Assembly (NCBI GenBank): GCA_964649195.1
Contig: CAZYPK010000008.1
Location: forward strand, 4,075-68,074
Direction of reading: 5' to 3'
Source of the DNA: JTS-RE9 sp964649195
GTDB taxonomy: Bacteria; Planctomycetota; Phycisphaerae; Phycisphaerales; Phycisphaeraceae
Length of the DNA stretch: 64,000 nt
The notes beneath the pieces were generated by a model that was not told the DNA's origin, did not search any database, and saw nothing but the letters and a program-made list of their open reading frames with translations. The position numbers and the translations under genes are program-made. Below, piece after piece: positions 17,309 through 26,692 of the stretch. Each line of letters opens with the position of its first letter. The first letter of the stretch is position 1.

Positions 17309-18289
17309 ATGCCTTCCAACGATTCCAATCCTTCCCTTGATGAACTGGTCCATCGCATCGTCGAAAGCTATCACGCCGACACGCGAACGCAGCATCTGGA
17401 TTCGAGCTTTCTTCCCAGCCGGTCGCGCACCATCGAGGTCATTGAACTGCTCCGGCAGCTCATGTTCCCCGGCTTCTTCGATTCGCAGCGGCTGACCTCC
17501 AAACACATTCACTACCACGCCGGCGAACTGCTCAACCGCATCCGCGATCTGCTTTACGAACAGATTCGCCAGGCCCTCCGCTACGACGAAGCCCGGCAAA
17601 ACGGCAAGGCCAGCGGCGAGGCATGCGACTCCTGCGACGCCCAGGCTGATCGCGTCACCCTCACCTTCCTCGATCGCATTCCGCACCTTCGCCGCATGCT
17701 CGCCCTCGATGTGCAGGCCGCCTTCGACGGCGATCCCGCGGCCGCCTCGACCGATGAAACCATCTTCTGCTACCCAGGCATCGATGCGATCTTCATCCAC
17801 CGCATCGCCCACGAGTTTTACCTGCTGAAGATTCCGCTGCTGCCCCGCATCATCAGCGAGTACGCCCACAACGAAACCGGCATCGACATCCACCCCGGCG
17901 CCACCATCGGCGAATCGTTCTTCATCGACCACGGCACCGGCGTCGTCATCGGCGAAACCTGCGACATCGGCCACCGCGTCAAGATCTACCAGGGCGTCAC
18001 CCTCGGCGCCAAATCCACGCGCGGCGGCCAGGCCTACAAGGGCCTCAAGCGACACCCCACCGTCGAAGACGATGTCACCATCTACGGCGGCGCGATCATC
18101 CTCGGCGGCGATGTCGTCATCGGCCAGGGCTCGACCATCGGCGGCTCCGTCTTCCTCACCCAGTCCGTTCCGCCGGGCCACCTCGTCACCATGAAGCAAC
18201 CCGAACTGACCATCAACCCCGACAAACGCGCCCAGCGCATGATGGCCAAGCGCGATGCGGATGATCTGTGGCTGGGTGAAGGCATCTGA
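17309..18289 (+). CDS. cysE: Serine O-acetyltransferase
   Basis: A 326-residue enzyme making O-acetylserine from serine and acetyl-CoA for cysteine synthesis. The C-terminal half is a left-handed beta-helix of hexapeptide repeats, with the signatures EYAHNETGIDIHPGATIG, FIDHGTGVVIGETCDIG, VKIYQGVTLGAKS and KRHPTVEDDVTIYGGA. The N-terminal region (about 150 residues) is longer than in CysE of enterobacteria, as in the EpsC/SrpH-like bacterial subgroup. It contains a CDSCDAQ segment of unknown meaning. The ATG at 17309 follows the 6S RNA terminator and palindrome. No cysK is nearby. Confidence 0.93.
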   Translation: MPSNDSNPSLDELVHRIVESYHADTRTQHLDSSFLPSRSRTIEVIELLRQLMFPGFFDSQRLTSKHIHYHAGELLNRIRDLLYEQIRQALRYDEARQNGKASGEACDSCDAQADRVTLTFLDRIPHLRRMLALDVQAAFDGDPAAASTDETIFCYPGIDAIFIHRIAHEFYLLKIPLLPRIISEYAHNETGIDIHPGATIGESFFIDHGTGVVIGETCDIGHRVKIYQGVTLGAKSTRGGQAYKGLKRHPTVEDDVTIYGGAIILGGDVVIGQGSTIGGSVFLTQSVPPGHLVTMKQPELTINPDKRAQRMMAKRDADDLWLGEGI

Positions 18290-18291
18290 AA

Positions 18292-18319
18292 AGTTCCGAG
18301 TTCCGAGTTCCGAGTTTCG
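18292..18319 (+). repeat. AGTTCCG heptamer array
   Basis: Four tandem 7-bp units (three AGTTCCG and one AGTTTCG), starting 2 bp after the cysE stop. The same heptamer occurs as inverted pairs at 57638-57802 and 62742-62850. Confidence 0.85.
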
Positions 18320-18328
18320 TGTTGCAAG

Positions 18329-18354
18329 GCAGCGAGCCGGGGCGTATCGCCCCG
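18329..18354 (+). promoter_or_regulatory. Leader hairpin of zinc-ribbon gene 1
   Basis: GGGGCG-TAT-CGCCCC folds directly in front of the ATG at 18355. The same leader, with one change, stands before the second gene (18889-18909). A hairpin at this place would mask the ribosome landing site. Confidence 0.5.
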
Positions 18355-18873
18355 ATGAACCCCACAAACAAAATGACCCCGCTACAACCGCACAACCCGC
18401 AGCCAACGAAGGCGGACGACCTCACCGGCCTGCGCTGCCCGAAGTGTGATTACGAACTGACCGCGTTGTCGCACACTCAATGTCCCGAATGCGGGACCGC
18501 ATTTCACCCGCAGGAACTGAGGGCGGAGCAGACGTGGGATAATCTGCGATTCCGCAGGACGGCGAAGCGGCTGCTCGTCATAACATCAACCACCGTGGCG
18601 CTGCAATTGATCGCGTTCGCACAATTTCATGGTTCGATCTTCACCAAGCTGACCGGCGGCCCTTCGTTCATCAGCAAACTCGCGGATCATCTTGTTGATC
18701 TCTGTCAGTCGTTGCCTTGCTTCGTCCATCCGTTGATCGGCTTGCTTTCGTTTGTGGTCACCATCAATGCCGCCGACGCCCAGGCGCCACGATCCGCACT
18801 GATCGCGTTCATCGGATGCATCATCAGTGGTGTCGGACTGATATTGATGTGGTTGATGATTCCGATTCATTGA
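18355..18873 (+). CDS. Zinc-ribbon membrane protein, tandem copy 1
   Basis: About 172 residues. The N-terminal part carries LRCPKCDYELTALSHTQCPECG, a two-CxxC zinc ribbon. The rest has three or four hydrophobic segments (VITSTTVALQLIAF, FVHPLIGLLSFVVTI, IAFIGCIISGVGLILMWLMI), so it is an integral membrane protein with a cytoplasmic or periplasmic ribbon. The function is unknown. The next gene has the same plan and the same hairpin-containing leader, indicating tandem duplication followed by strong divergence of the membrane part. The start could also be 18373. Confidence 0.65.
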   Translation: MNPTNKMTPLQPHNPQPTKADDLTGLRCPKCDYELTALSHTQCPECGTAFHPQELRAEQTWDNLRFRRTAKRLLVITSTTVALQLIAFAQFHGSIFTKLTGGPSFISKLADHLVDLCQSLPCFVHPLIGLLSFVVTINAADAQAPRSALIAFIGCIISGVGLILMWLMIPIH

Positions 18874-18888
18874 TGCAACGAACACAGC

Positions 18889-18909
18889 GAGCCGGGACGT
18901 ATCGCCCCG
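18889..18909 (+). promoter_or_regulatory. Leader hairpin of zinc-ribbon gene 2
   Basis: GGGACG-TAT-CGCCCC immediately precedes the ATG at 18910. It is the diverged twin of 18329-18354, with one A-C mismatch in the stem. Confidence 0.5.
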
Positions 18910-19425
18910 ATGAAATCCGCAGAAATAATCATGCCCCAACAACACGGCAACCCGCAGACACTTGACGCGGAAGAGCTCACCGGCCTGCGCTGTCCCGCTT
19001 GCGACTACGACCTGACCGGATCAACGCAGGCGAAATGTCCCGAATGTGGCGCGAGTTTCATACCCATTGAGCTTCGAATTTCCAGTCTCAAGTGGCGCGA
19101 AGATCAAGCCTTCATTGATCGATCCGTGCGATGGACTTTTATGGCGGCGGCCATTCTGCTGGCCATTCAGATTTCGATTCAAGGCATTATTGCGCTGAAG
19201 CCCGCAGACTATGAGATACCTCAAAGCCTTGAGTTCACCATAGGATTTCTGCTGCTCCCACTGGTCATTGCAGGTCATCCTCTTTTGTTATTGTTCGCAG
19301 TGGCTGAGTTCTTCTGGGCCAGGCGACCCCGAGTGCAACGTGCAATGATGTGGAGTTTGATCGCTTTCCTCGTCTCTGTTTCTGGCATCATTCATTTCAG
19401 CATCACTTTTCTGGCGATCAGGTGA
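18910..19425 (+). CDS. Zinc-ribbon membrane protein, tandem copy 2
   Basis: A 171-residue protein with LRCPACDYDLTGSTQAKCPECG near residues 27-48 and three hydrophobic segments (FMAAAILLAIQISIQGIIAL, FTIGFLLLPLVIAGHPLLLLFAV, MMWSLIAFLVSVSGIIHFSITFLAI). It has the same architecture as the gene before it. The ribbon and leader are conserved while the membrane part is not, which suggests the ribbon is the shared working module. No enzyme motif is visible. A third protein with this ribbon, at the C-terminus, is encoded at 47165-47701. Confidence 0.65.
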   Translation: MKSAEIIMPQQHGNPQTLDAEELTGLRCPACDYDLTGSTQAKCPECGASFIPIELRISSLKWREDQAFIDRSVRWTFMAAAILLAIQISIQGIIALKPADYEIPQSLEFTIGFLLLPLVIAGHPLLLLFAVAEFFWARRPRVQRAMMWSLIAFLVSVSGIIHFSITFLAIR

Positions 19426-19511
19426 GCTTGCCGATTTTCGTTTTGTCATCGGGCCGGCACGGCCCGGATCGCTCGCTCGCTGCTTTTCCATCTCGCGCCT
19501 ATGATTCCTTC

Positions 19512-20201
19512 ATGTCCGAGACGTTGACCATTGATTTCCGCCGGCCGGTGCCGCTGTTTCCCTTGCCCAACTGCGTTTTGCTGCCGCACGCGACGATTCC
19601 GCTGCACATCTTCGAGCCTCGCTATCGCAGAATGACCAACGACGCCCTGGACAGTCGCGGGCTGATTGCGATGGCTTCGTTCGAAGGCGACCGGTGGAAG
19701 GCGGATTACGAGGGCAACCCGCCGCTGCGGGAGCATGTGTGCGTCGGGTACATCGTCAGGCATCAGAGGCTTGATGATGGCCGGATCAATCTGCTGCTTC
19801 AGGGCGCCTGCCGGGCGAGGATTCACGAGGAGGTTCGCAGCCATCCGTACCGCAAGGCGCTGCTCGAACCGATCGAGCGCGAGTCGCCGATGGAGATCGA
19901 TCTGGCGGAGCATCGCGTGCGGCTGGAGGAACTGCTCAATGATCCGATTCTCAAGGAGCTTTCCAGCATTGCCGCGGTGCAGAACTGGCTCAGCCGGGAG
20001 ATACCGACCAACGCCCTGATCGATCTGACGACGATGACGGCGTGCGATGATTTTGATGACCGCTACGCGATGCTGGCCCAGAGCGATGCGGAGGCGCGGG
20101 CGATGTGGCTGGAGAAATGGCTGTGCGCCACCCGGCAGACGCTGCGCACGGCGAAGAAGTTTGAGCCGCCGCCGCTGGCGGATCGGTTGAATGTGAATTG
20201 A
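19512..20201 (+). CDS. LON substrate-binding-domain protein
   Basis: A 229-residue protein consisting of a LON N-terminal-type domain only. It begins VPLFPLPNCVLLPHATIPLHIFEPRYRRM, and GYIVRHQRLDDGRINLLLQGACRARI matches the second half of the domain. No AAA or protease part follows, so it is a stand-alone LON-domain protein, as found in many bacteria. A role in recognising misfolded proteins is inferred from the family. The start at 19512 is the first one that gives the domain without an atypical tail. Confidence 0.85.
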   Translation: MSETLTIDFRRPVPLFPLPNCVLLPHATIPLHIFEPRYRRMTNDALDSRGLIAMASFEGDRWKADYEGNPPLREHVCVGYIVRHQRLDDGRINLLLQGACRARIHEEVRSHPYRKALLEPIERESPMEIDLAEHRVRLEELLNDPILKELSSIAAVQNWLSREIPTNALIDLTTMTACDDFDDRYAMLAQSDAEARAMWLEKWLCATRQTLRTAKKFEPPPLADRLNVN

Positions 20202-20208
20202 TATGAAG

Positions 20209-20236
20209 AAAAAACCCACCCACGGGAGTGGGTGGG
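20209..20236 (-). terminator. purF: Rho-independent terminator of purF
   Basis: On the minus strand CCCACCCAC-TCCC-GTGGGTGGG is followed by TTTTTT. It lies about 60 bp after the purF stop. In the other direction it could weakly serve the LON-domain gene. Confidence 0.85.
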
Positions 20237-20294
20237 CTTTGAGTGGTTCTCTTGCATCTCAAGCTGAAAGCTGATCGCTGACTGCTCTCCGCTT

Positions 20295-21707
20295 TTATGT
20301 GAACATCTTCATCTGATGCCGTTCCAGGCTCAGCTTGGTGACCGGCCTGCCTACTTCGATGCGGTATTCGCCGCTGAAGCAGGCGGTGCAGTACTGGTTC
20401 TTCGGCCGGCTGACGCTTTGCAGCATGCCGTCGATGGAGAGGTAGTGCAGACTGTCCACGTTGAGGAATTCGCGGATCTGCTCGACGGTGCGGTTGGTGG
20501 CGATCAGGTCCTTGGGGTCGGGGAAGTCGATGCCGAAGTAGCAGGCGTGGCGGATGGGCGGGCAACTGATGCGCAGGTGAATCTCGCAGGCGCCGGCCCG
20601 GCGGAGCTGTTCCATCTTGCCGCGGGTGGTGGTGCCGCGCACGATGGAATCATCGACGACGATGATCCGCTTGCCGCGCACCACTTCCTCGACGACGTTG
20701 AGCTTGAGCTGCACCGCGTCCTTCCGCAGTTGTTCGGTGGGTTGAATGAAGGTGCGGCCGACGTAGCGGTTGGGCACGATGCCTTCGCGGAAGGGAATCC
20801 TGCTGGCGCGGGCGTAGCCCAGCGCCGCCGAGCGGCCCGAATCGGGCATGGGGATGACGTAATCGGCATCGACATGCGATTCGAGGGCGAGCTTTTCGCC
20901 GAGCCTTTCGCGGACGATCTGCACCGTGTCGCCGAAGAGGCGAGAACTGGGATTGGCAAAATAGATGTGCTCGAAGATGCAATGCGCAGGCTGCTGCACA
21001 TCGGCGAAGCGGCGGGACTTCACGCCTGCATCGCTGAGCGTGACAATCTCGCCCGGCTCCACTTCACGAACCGTCGTCGCGCCGATCGCATCGAGCGCCA
21101 CCGTCTCGCTGGCCACGCAGTCGTGGCCATCCCTGGTCTTGCCCAGCACCAGCGGACGCCAGCCCCAGGGATCGCGCAGGGCTTCGATGCGATCGTTGAA
21201 AAGGAAGACGAGGCTGTAGGCGCCTTGCAGATGGGTCATCGCCTCGGCGATCGGATCAGACTTGGAAAGGTGATGGGAGGCGAGCAGGTGAACGATGACT
21301 TCGGTGTCGGTGGTGGTGTGGAAGATGTGGCCGCGTTCTTCGTAGTCGCGGCGGAGGAGGGTGGCGTTGATGAGGTTGCCGTTGTGCGCCAGGGCGACCT
21401 GTCCGCCGATGTATTCTTCGAGCAGGGGCTGGGCGTTGCAGGCCCGGCTGGAGCCGGTGGTGGAGTAGCGGTTGTGCCCGATGGCGGCGGTGCCTTTGAG
21501 TTTGGAGAGGACGGCGGGGGTGAAGACTTCGGGCACGAGGCCCATGCCGGTGTGGGCGTTGAGCATCACGCCATCGGTGACGGCGATGCCTGCGGATTCC
21601 TGGCCGCGATGCTGCTGGGCAAACATCCCGACATAGGTGAGATGGGCGGCGTCGGGCGCTCCCCAGACACCGAAGACGCCGCACTTATCCTTTTTCTCGC
21701 CAGTCAT
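20295..21707 (-). CDS. purF: Amidophosphoribosyltransferase
   Basis: A 470-residue enzyme catalysing the first committed step of purine synthesis (PRPP plus glutamine to phosphoribosylamine). It has the N-terminal glutaminase domain, with CGVFGVWG placing the catalytic Cys at residue 9 after a short propeptide, and GHNRYSTTGSS and AHNGNLIN. The phosphoribosyltransferase domain has VVDDSIVRGTTTRGKM. Cysteines in HCIFEHIYF, CPPIRHACYFGID and YCTACFSGEYR match the 4Fe-4S ligands of the Bacillus-type enzyme. No other pur genes are adjacent. Its terminator is at 20209-20236. Confidence 0.96.
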   Translation of the reverse strand: MTGEKKDKCGVFGVWGAPDAAHLTYVGMFAQQHRGQESAGIAVTDGVMLNAHTGMGLVPEVFTPAVLSKLKGTAAIGHNRYSTTGSSRACNAQPLLEEYIGGQVALAHNGNLINATLLRRDYEERGHIFHTTTDTEVIVHLLASHHLSKSDPIAEAMTHLQGAYSLVFLFNDRIEALRDPWGWRPLVLGKTRDGHDCVASETVALDAIGATTVREVEPGEIVTLSDAGVKSRRFADVQQPAHCIFEHIYFANPSSRLFGDTVQIVRERLGEKLALESHVDADYVIPMPDSGRSAALGYARASRIPFREGIVPNRYVGRTFIQPTEQLRKDAVQLKLNVVEEVVRGKRIIVVDDSIVRGTTTRGKMEQLRRAGACEIHLRISCPPIRHACYFGIDFPDPKDLIATNRTVEQIREFLNVDSLHYLSIDGMLQSVSRPKNQYCTACFSGEYRIEVGRPVTKLSLERHQMKMFT

Positions 21708-21896
21708 AGAGGGCCATCCTGACTTAAAGACGAACGGTAACGGAGTGAGGCGGTTCGGTCAACAAGGCGAACGCATCATTCATCAGTGAAGGCGATCATT
21801 TTCCCGCCGCTTGCGGCGTAGCGCCGTCAGTGCGAAAGATCATCCCACACATCAAACACCTCCGTTGAATCACCCCATTTCAATTACGATGTCGCC

Positions 21897-23480
21897 ATGT
21901 CCACGACCACCACGATGAGCACCGGCGCCATGATTCGCTGGGGCGGCCTGATCGCCGGTCCTGTGCTGGCGCTGCTGGCCTACTTTTTTCTGCCGCAGGA
22001 GTACGCGGGCGTTGAAGGGAAGATGGTCCCCTTCTCCGCCGCCGGCCGGGCCACGCTGGCGATGATGATCTGGATGGCGACGTGGTGGCTGACCGAGGCG
22101 GTGGATATCGAAGTGACCGCGCTGTTGCCGCTGGCGACGTTCGGTTTGCTGGGCATCGCCTCCATGAAGGCCGCCGCCGCGCCTTATGCGGATGACACGA
22201 TCTTCCTCTTCATGGGCGGCTTCCTGCTGGCGCTTTCCATGCAGCGCTGGGGGCTGGACAAACGCATCGCCCTGACCACGCTGCGCATGGTCGGCACGAA
22301 GCCGGCGAACATGATCGCCGGCTTCATGATCGCCACCGGCCTGCTCTCCGCCTTCGTCTCCAACACCGCCACCGCCGCCATGATGATGCCCATCGCCATG
22401 AGCGTCATCGCCCTGATCGAACATCAGACGCGAACCACGACAACCGAAAACGACCCCGAAAAAAGTGCGGCAAGCGAACGCGATCTCCGAAATCTTTCCG
22501 TCGCCCTGCTCCTGGCCATCGCCTACAGCGCCTCCATCGGAGGCATCGCCACCATCATCGGCACTCCGCCCAATGTGATCCTCGTCGGCTTCCTCAAGGA
22601 AAAAATCGATGAGAAATACCGCATCGACATCAGCTTCCACCAGTGGCTCAAGATCGGCATCCCGCTGACGATCATCTTTCTGCCGCTGGTCTGGCTCATC
22701 CTCACGCGCCTGCTTTTCCCGGTGAAAATGCAGCGCATCGAAGGCGGCCATGAACTGATCGAGCGCGAGTACCGCAAGCTGGGCAAGCTCAATCGCGGCG
22801 AAAAGATCACCTTCATCGTCTTCACGCTCACCGCCCTGCTCTGGATCACGCGCCCGTGGCTGAGCCGGATCGGCTGGGGCGAAGGCGACCATCGCACCTT
22901 GCCGCTCAAAGGCCTCAGCGATGCGGGCATTGCGATGCTGGCCGGCCTCGTGCTGTTCGTCACCCCGGTGAACCGGTCGCAGCGACAGTTCACCATGAAC
23001 TGGGCCACGGCGGTGAAATTGCCCTGGGGGATCCTCATCCTCTTCGGCGGCGGCCTGAGCCTCGCCGCCGCAGTGCAGGCCAACGGCGTGGCGCAGTTCA
23101 TCGGCAGCCAGACGGCGATCTTCCAGGGCGCTTCGCCGCTGGTCGTCGTGATCGTCATCACCACGATGGTCATCTTCCTCACCGAGCTGACCTCCAACAC
23201 CGCGACGACCGCGGCGCTGCTCCCGGTGATGGCCGCCCTGGCGCCGGGACTGGGCGTGCATCCTTATCTGCTTGCGTTCCCCACCGCCATCGCCGCCTCC
23301 TGCGCCTTCATGCTCCCCGTCGCCACGCCGCCCAACGCCATCGTCTTCGCCTCGGGCCACGTCACCATCCCGCAGATGTGCAAGGCGGGGTTCTGGCTCA
23401 ACATCATCGGCATCGTGCTCATCACCCTGCTGGCGATGCTCGTGCTGGGACCGGCGCTGGGCGTGGACTTGTTTGCGTGA
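21897..23480 (+). CDS. DASS-family sodium/dicarboxylate or anion symporter
   Basis: A 527-residue integral membrane protein of the divalent anion:Na+ symporter family (SLC13-like). The two inverted-repeat substrate motifs are present: SNTATAAMMMPIA in the first half and SNTATTAALLPVM in the second. They are accompanied by GGIATIIGTPPN and ATPPNAIVF. A dozen hydrophobic segments are evident. The likely substrates are C4-dicarboxylates, citrate, sulfate or phosphate, which cannot be separated by eye. The 188-bp gap to the divergent purF holds a partial CCGCTTGCGG palindrome and no gene. Confidence 0.9.
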   Translation: MSTTTTMSTGAMIRWGGLIAGPVLALLAYFFLPQEYAGVEGKMVPFSAAGRATLAMMIWMATWWLTEAVDIEVTALLPLATFGLLGIASMKAAAAPYADDTIFLFMGGFLLALSMQRWGLDKRIALTTLRMVGTKPANMIAGFMIATGLLSAFVSNTATAAMMMPIAMSVIALIEHQTRTTTTENDPEKSAASERDLRNLSVALLLAIAYSASIGGIATIIGTPPNVILVGFLKEKIDEKYRIDISFHQWLKIGIPLTIIFLPLVWLILTRLLFPVKMQRIEGGHELIEREYRKLGKLNRGEKITFIVFTLTALLWITRPWLSRIGWGEGDHRTLPLKGLSDAGIAMLAGLVLFVTPVNRSQRQFTMNWATAVKLPWGILILFGGGLSLAAAVQANGVAQFIGSQTAIFQGASPLVVVIVITTMVIFLTELTSNTATTAALLPVMAALAPGLGVHPYLLAFPTAIAASCAFMLPVATPPNAIVFASGHVTIPQMCKAGFWLNIIGIVLITLLAMLVLGPALGVDLFA

Positions 23481-23486
23481 TGGATT

Positions 23487-23555
23487 GGGAGACAGGAGAC
23501 GGAAGACAGGAAACAGAGATTGGAAATCTGAAATCTGAAATTTGAAATCTGAGAT
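23487..23555. repeat. Mixed heptamer-like repeats (GAAATCT and relatives)
   Basis: GAAATCT is repeated three to four times with single changes (23523-23552), next to looser GACAGGA/GAAGACA units. About 65 bp further on, an imperfect 8-bp array of CGTGCCTA/CGTGCCTT units follows (23618-23640). No gene is visible between the transporter and the hydrolase gene. Confidence 0.7.
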
Positions 23556-23690
23556 TGCCTGCTCCGCCATTTTGCAATTTTCATTTTGCAATGGCCATTG
23601 GCCATTCTCCCCCCTCCGTGCCTACGTGCCTTCGTGCCTCAATGCCTCTCGCCCCCTTTCCCCTTCCCCTTTTTCTGCTCTAATTCCCCC

Positions 23691-24458
23691 ATGAAACAGC
23701 AGGCATTCGAGATCGATCACCAGGGCGAAATGATTCGCGGCATGTCCTATCAGCCCGCGAAAACCACGCGGCATCCCACCGTCATTTTCCTGCACGGGTT
23801 CACCGGCCAGCGCATCGAGAACGGCTTCATGTTCGTGAAGCTCGGACGGGCGCTGGCGCAGGCGGGCATCGCGGCGATCACGTTCGACTTCATCAACTCC
23901 GGCGAGTCCGATGGCTCGTTCGATCGGATGCTCGTCACGCAACAGCTTGCCGATGTGCTGCGCGTCACCGAGTGGGCCCAGCGGCAGCCATTCGTCGATC
24001 GCGCCCGCCTGGGCCTGCTCGGTTTCAGCCTCGGCGGCATGCTCGCCGGCTGCGCCTCAGCCCGTGTGGACAGCTTCAAGTCGCTCGCCCTGCTCGCCCC
24101 GACCACCGAGCAGAACATCTGCCGTCACGCCCGGCGCGAAGGCCGGAGCGATGCCTGCTCGATCATCTTCGGCCCGCACTGCCTGCACCCGAAGTTCTTC
24201 GAGGATGTCATCACGCTTAACTCGGTGGCGGATGTGGTGAAGCACCCGCGACCCACGCTGGTCGTGCAAGGCACGGAGGACACCGCCGTGCCGCCCGCGG
24301 TGTCGCAGCAGTTTGTCGATGCGATGAAGAAGGCGGAGGTGGAATGTGAAGTGAAAATGATCGAAGGGGCGGATCATCCCTTCGCCCATCCGGCGTGGCG
24401 GCATCAGTTGCAGATGGCGGTGGTTGCTTTTTTTGCGAAGACGCTCAATCGCAGATGA
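23691..24458 (+). CDS. Alpha/beta hydrolase (esterase type)
   Basis: A 255-residue serine hydrolase. VIFLHGFTGQ forms the oxyanion region, FDFINSGESDG follows, and LLGFSLGGMLAG contains the nucleophile elbow (Ser). LVVQGTEDTAVPP carries the acid and GADHPFAHP the His. The arrangement resembles bacterial cinnamoyl/feruloyl-type esterases and acyl-peptidase-like hydrolases. There is no signal peptide, so it is cytoplasmic. Substrate unknown. Confidence 0.85.
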   Translation: MKQQAFEIDHQGEMIRGMSYQPAKTTRHPTVIFLHGFTGQRIENGFMFVKLGRALAQAGIAAITFDFINSGESDGSFDRMLVTQQLADVLRVTEWAQRQPFVDRARLGLLGFSLGGMLAGCASARVDSFKSLALLAPTTEQNICRHARREGRSDACSIIFGPHCLHPKFFEDVITLNSVADVVKHPRPTLVVQGTEDTAVPPAVSQQFVDAMKKAEVECEVKMIEGADHPFAHPAWRHQLQMAVVAFFAKTLNRR

Positions 24459-24471
24459 ATGCGACTGGCCT

Positions 24472-24621
24472 AAGCCCCACCCGGAAGGGTGTGGGCCAAC
24501 AGCCTCACGTATTTCCTAAGTTCTCGACCGCGCAGCAAGTCTTTGTAGTGTGATCAAAGACCATTGGGCCCCAGACTTTCTTTCGTGCAACCCTTGGCCC
24601 GCGCCCTTCCGGGCGGGGCTT
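24472..24621. repeat. Long inverted repeat between convergent genes
   Basis: Arms of 28 bp, beginning AAGCCCCACCCGGAAGGG and ending in its inverse, pair over the full length with three non-Watson-Crick positions. On the plus strand two of these are G-U and one is A-C. The 94-nt interior holds a second hairpin (GTCTTTG, 24539-24545, with CAAAGAC, 24555-24561). Each arm can also fold alone (CACCC-GGAA-GGGTG). The element fills the gap between two converging genes and may terminate both, or be a REP pair or a structured RNA. It contains no reading frame of note. Confidence 0.75.
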
Positions 24622-24630
24622 GAGCAAACA

Positions 24631-26178
<1,548 letters not shown>

Positions 26179-26216
26179 GGCGTCATTCTAGGGTTTGATC
26201 GCGGCGGTCGATCAGG

Positions 26217-26398
26217 GCCGTTTGATTCTCCTTCCCATCACCGGAAGCAAAAGCTCCAAATCACAGAATCCAAATCTCCAACAAACTCGAAAGCGAGCCG
26301 AAGCAGGCAAAACCGAGCCGAATCCGGATTCTGTTTGATTGTATTTTTCGTTTTGGAACTTGTTTGGAGTTTGAGATTTGCCATTTGGAACTTCCGAC
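26217..26398. repeat. TCGGAAGTTCCA element, copy 2 (inverse)
   Basis: A 182-bp copy, inverse to 13298-13483, sharing CCGGAAGCAAAAGCTCCAAA, GAATCCGGATTC and the terminal GGAACTTCCGAC. Confidence 0.82.
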
Positions 26399-26414
26399 AA
26401 CGTGGGCGGTCGAT

Positions 26415-26620
26415 CAGGGTAAAAGCATATGGGAGGGCGAGGCTCCCGCCGAGCCGTTCTTCACGAGGCCTCAAAGGCCGAGTGAAGAAAATCGCGCCTT
26501 GCACTCCCCCTGAACTGCTCATCTTCCGCACGAGTTCCGCTTTCATCGGCCCGCGGCGGGCCTCGAAAGCGGATCGGCTCGGCGGGAGCCTCGCCCTCCC
26601 AGTCATATGCTTTTACCCTG
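26415..26620. repeat. GAGGCTCCCGCC element, copy 3
   Basis: A 206-bp element with termini CAGGGTAAAAGCATATG and CATATGCTTTTACCCTG (perfect over 17 bp). The left core matches copies 1 and 2. The right half is a different sequence with its own GGCCCGCGGCGGGCC palindrome, so the elements are mosaic. It follows another repeat almost directly, and together they occupy most of the 514-bp gap before lepB. Confidence 0.88.
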
Positions 26621-26660
26621 GGCGGTCGATAACCGTGGCCAACCCCAACCCGCCGGGCAC

Positions 26661-26668
26661 GCTACAAT
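26661..26668 (+). promoter_or_regulatory. -10 box upstream of lepB
   Basis: GCTACAAT ends 24 nt before the lepB ATG at 26693. It is one of several GCTACAAT boxes in the window. Confidence 0.45.
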
Positions 26669-26692
26669 CTTTCGCCCTTGGAAAACAAGCCC

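Noticed and set aside
21722..21890. Riboswitch before purF or the transporter
   Set aside because: No purine or other riboswitch core was found; only a partial palindrome is present.
24472..24621. SRP or RNase P RNA
   Set aside because: The GGAAG-type apical motif of SRP RNA and the conserved RNase P blocks are missing.
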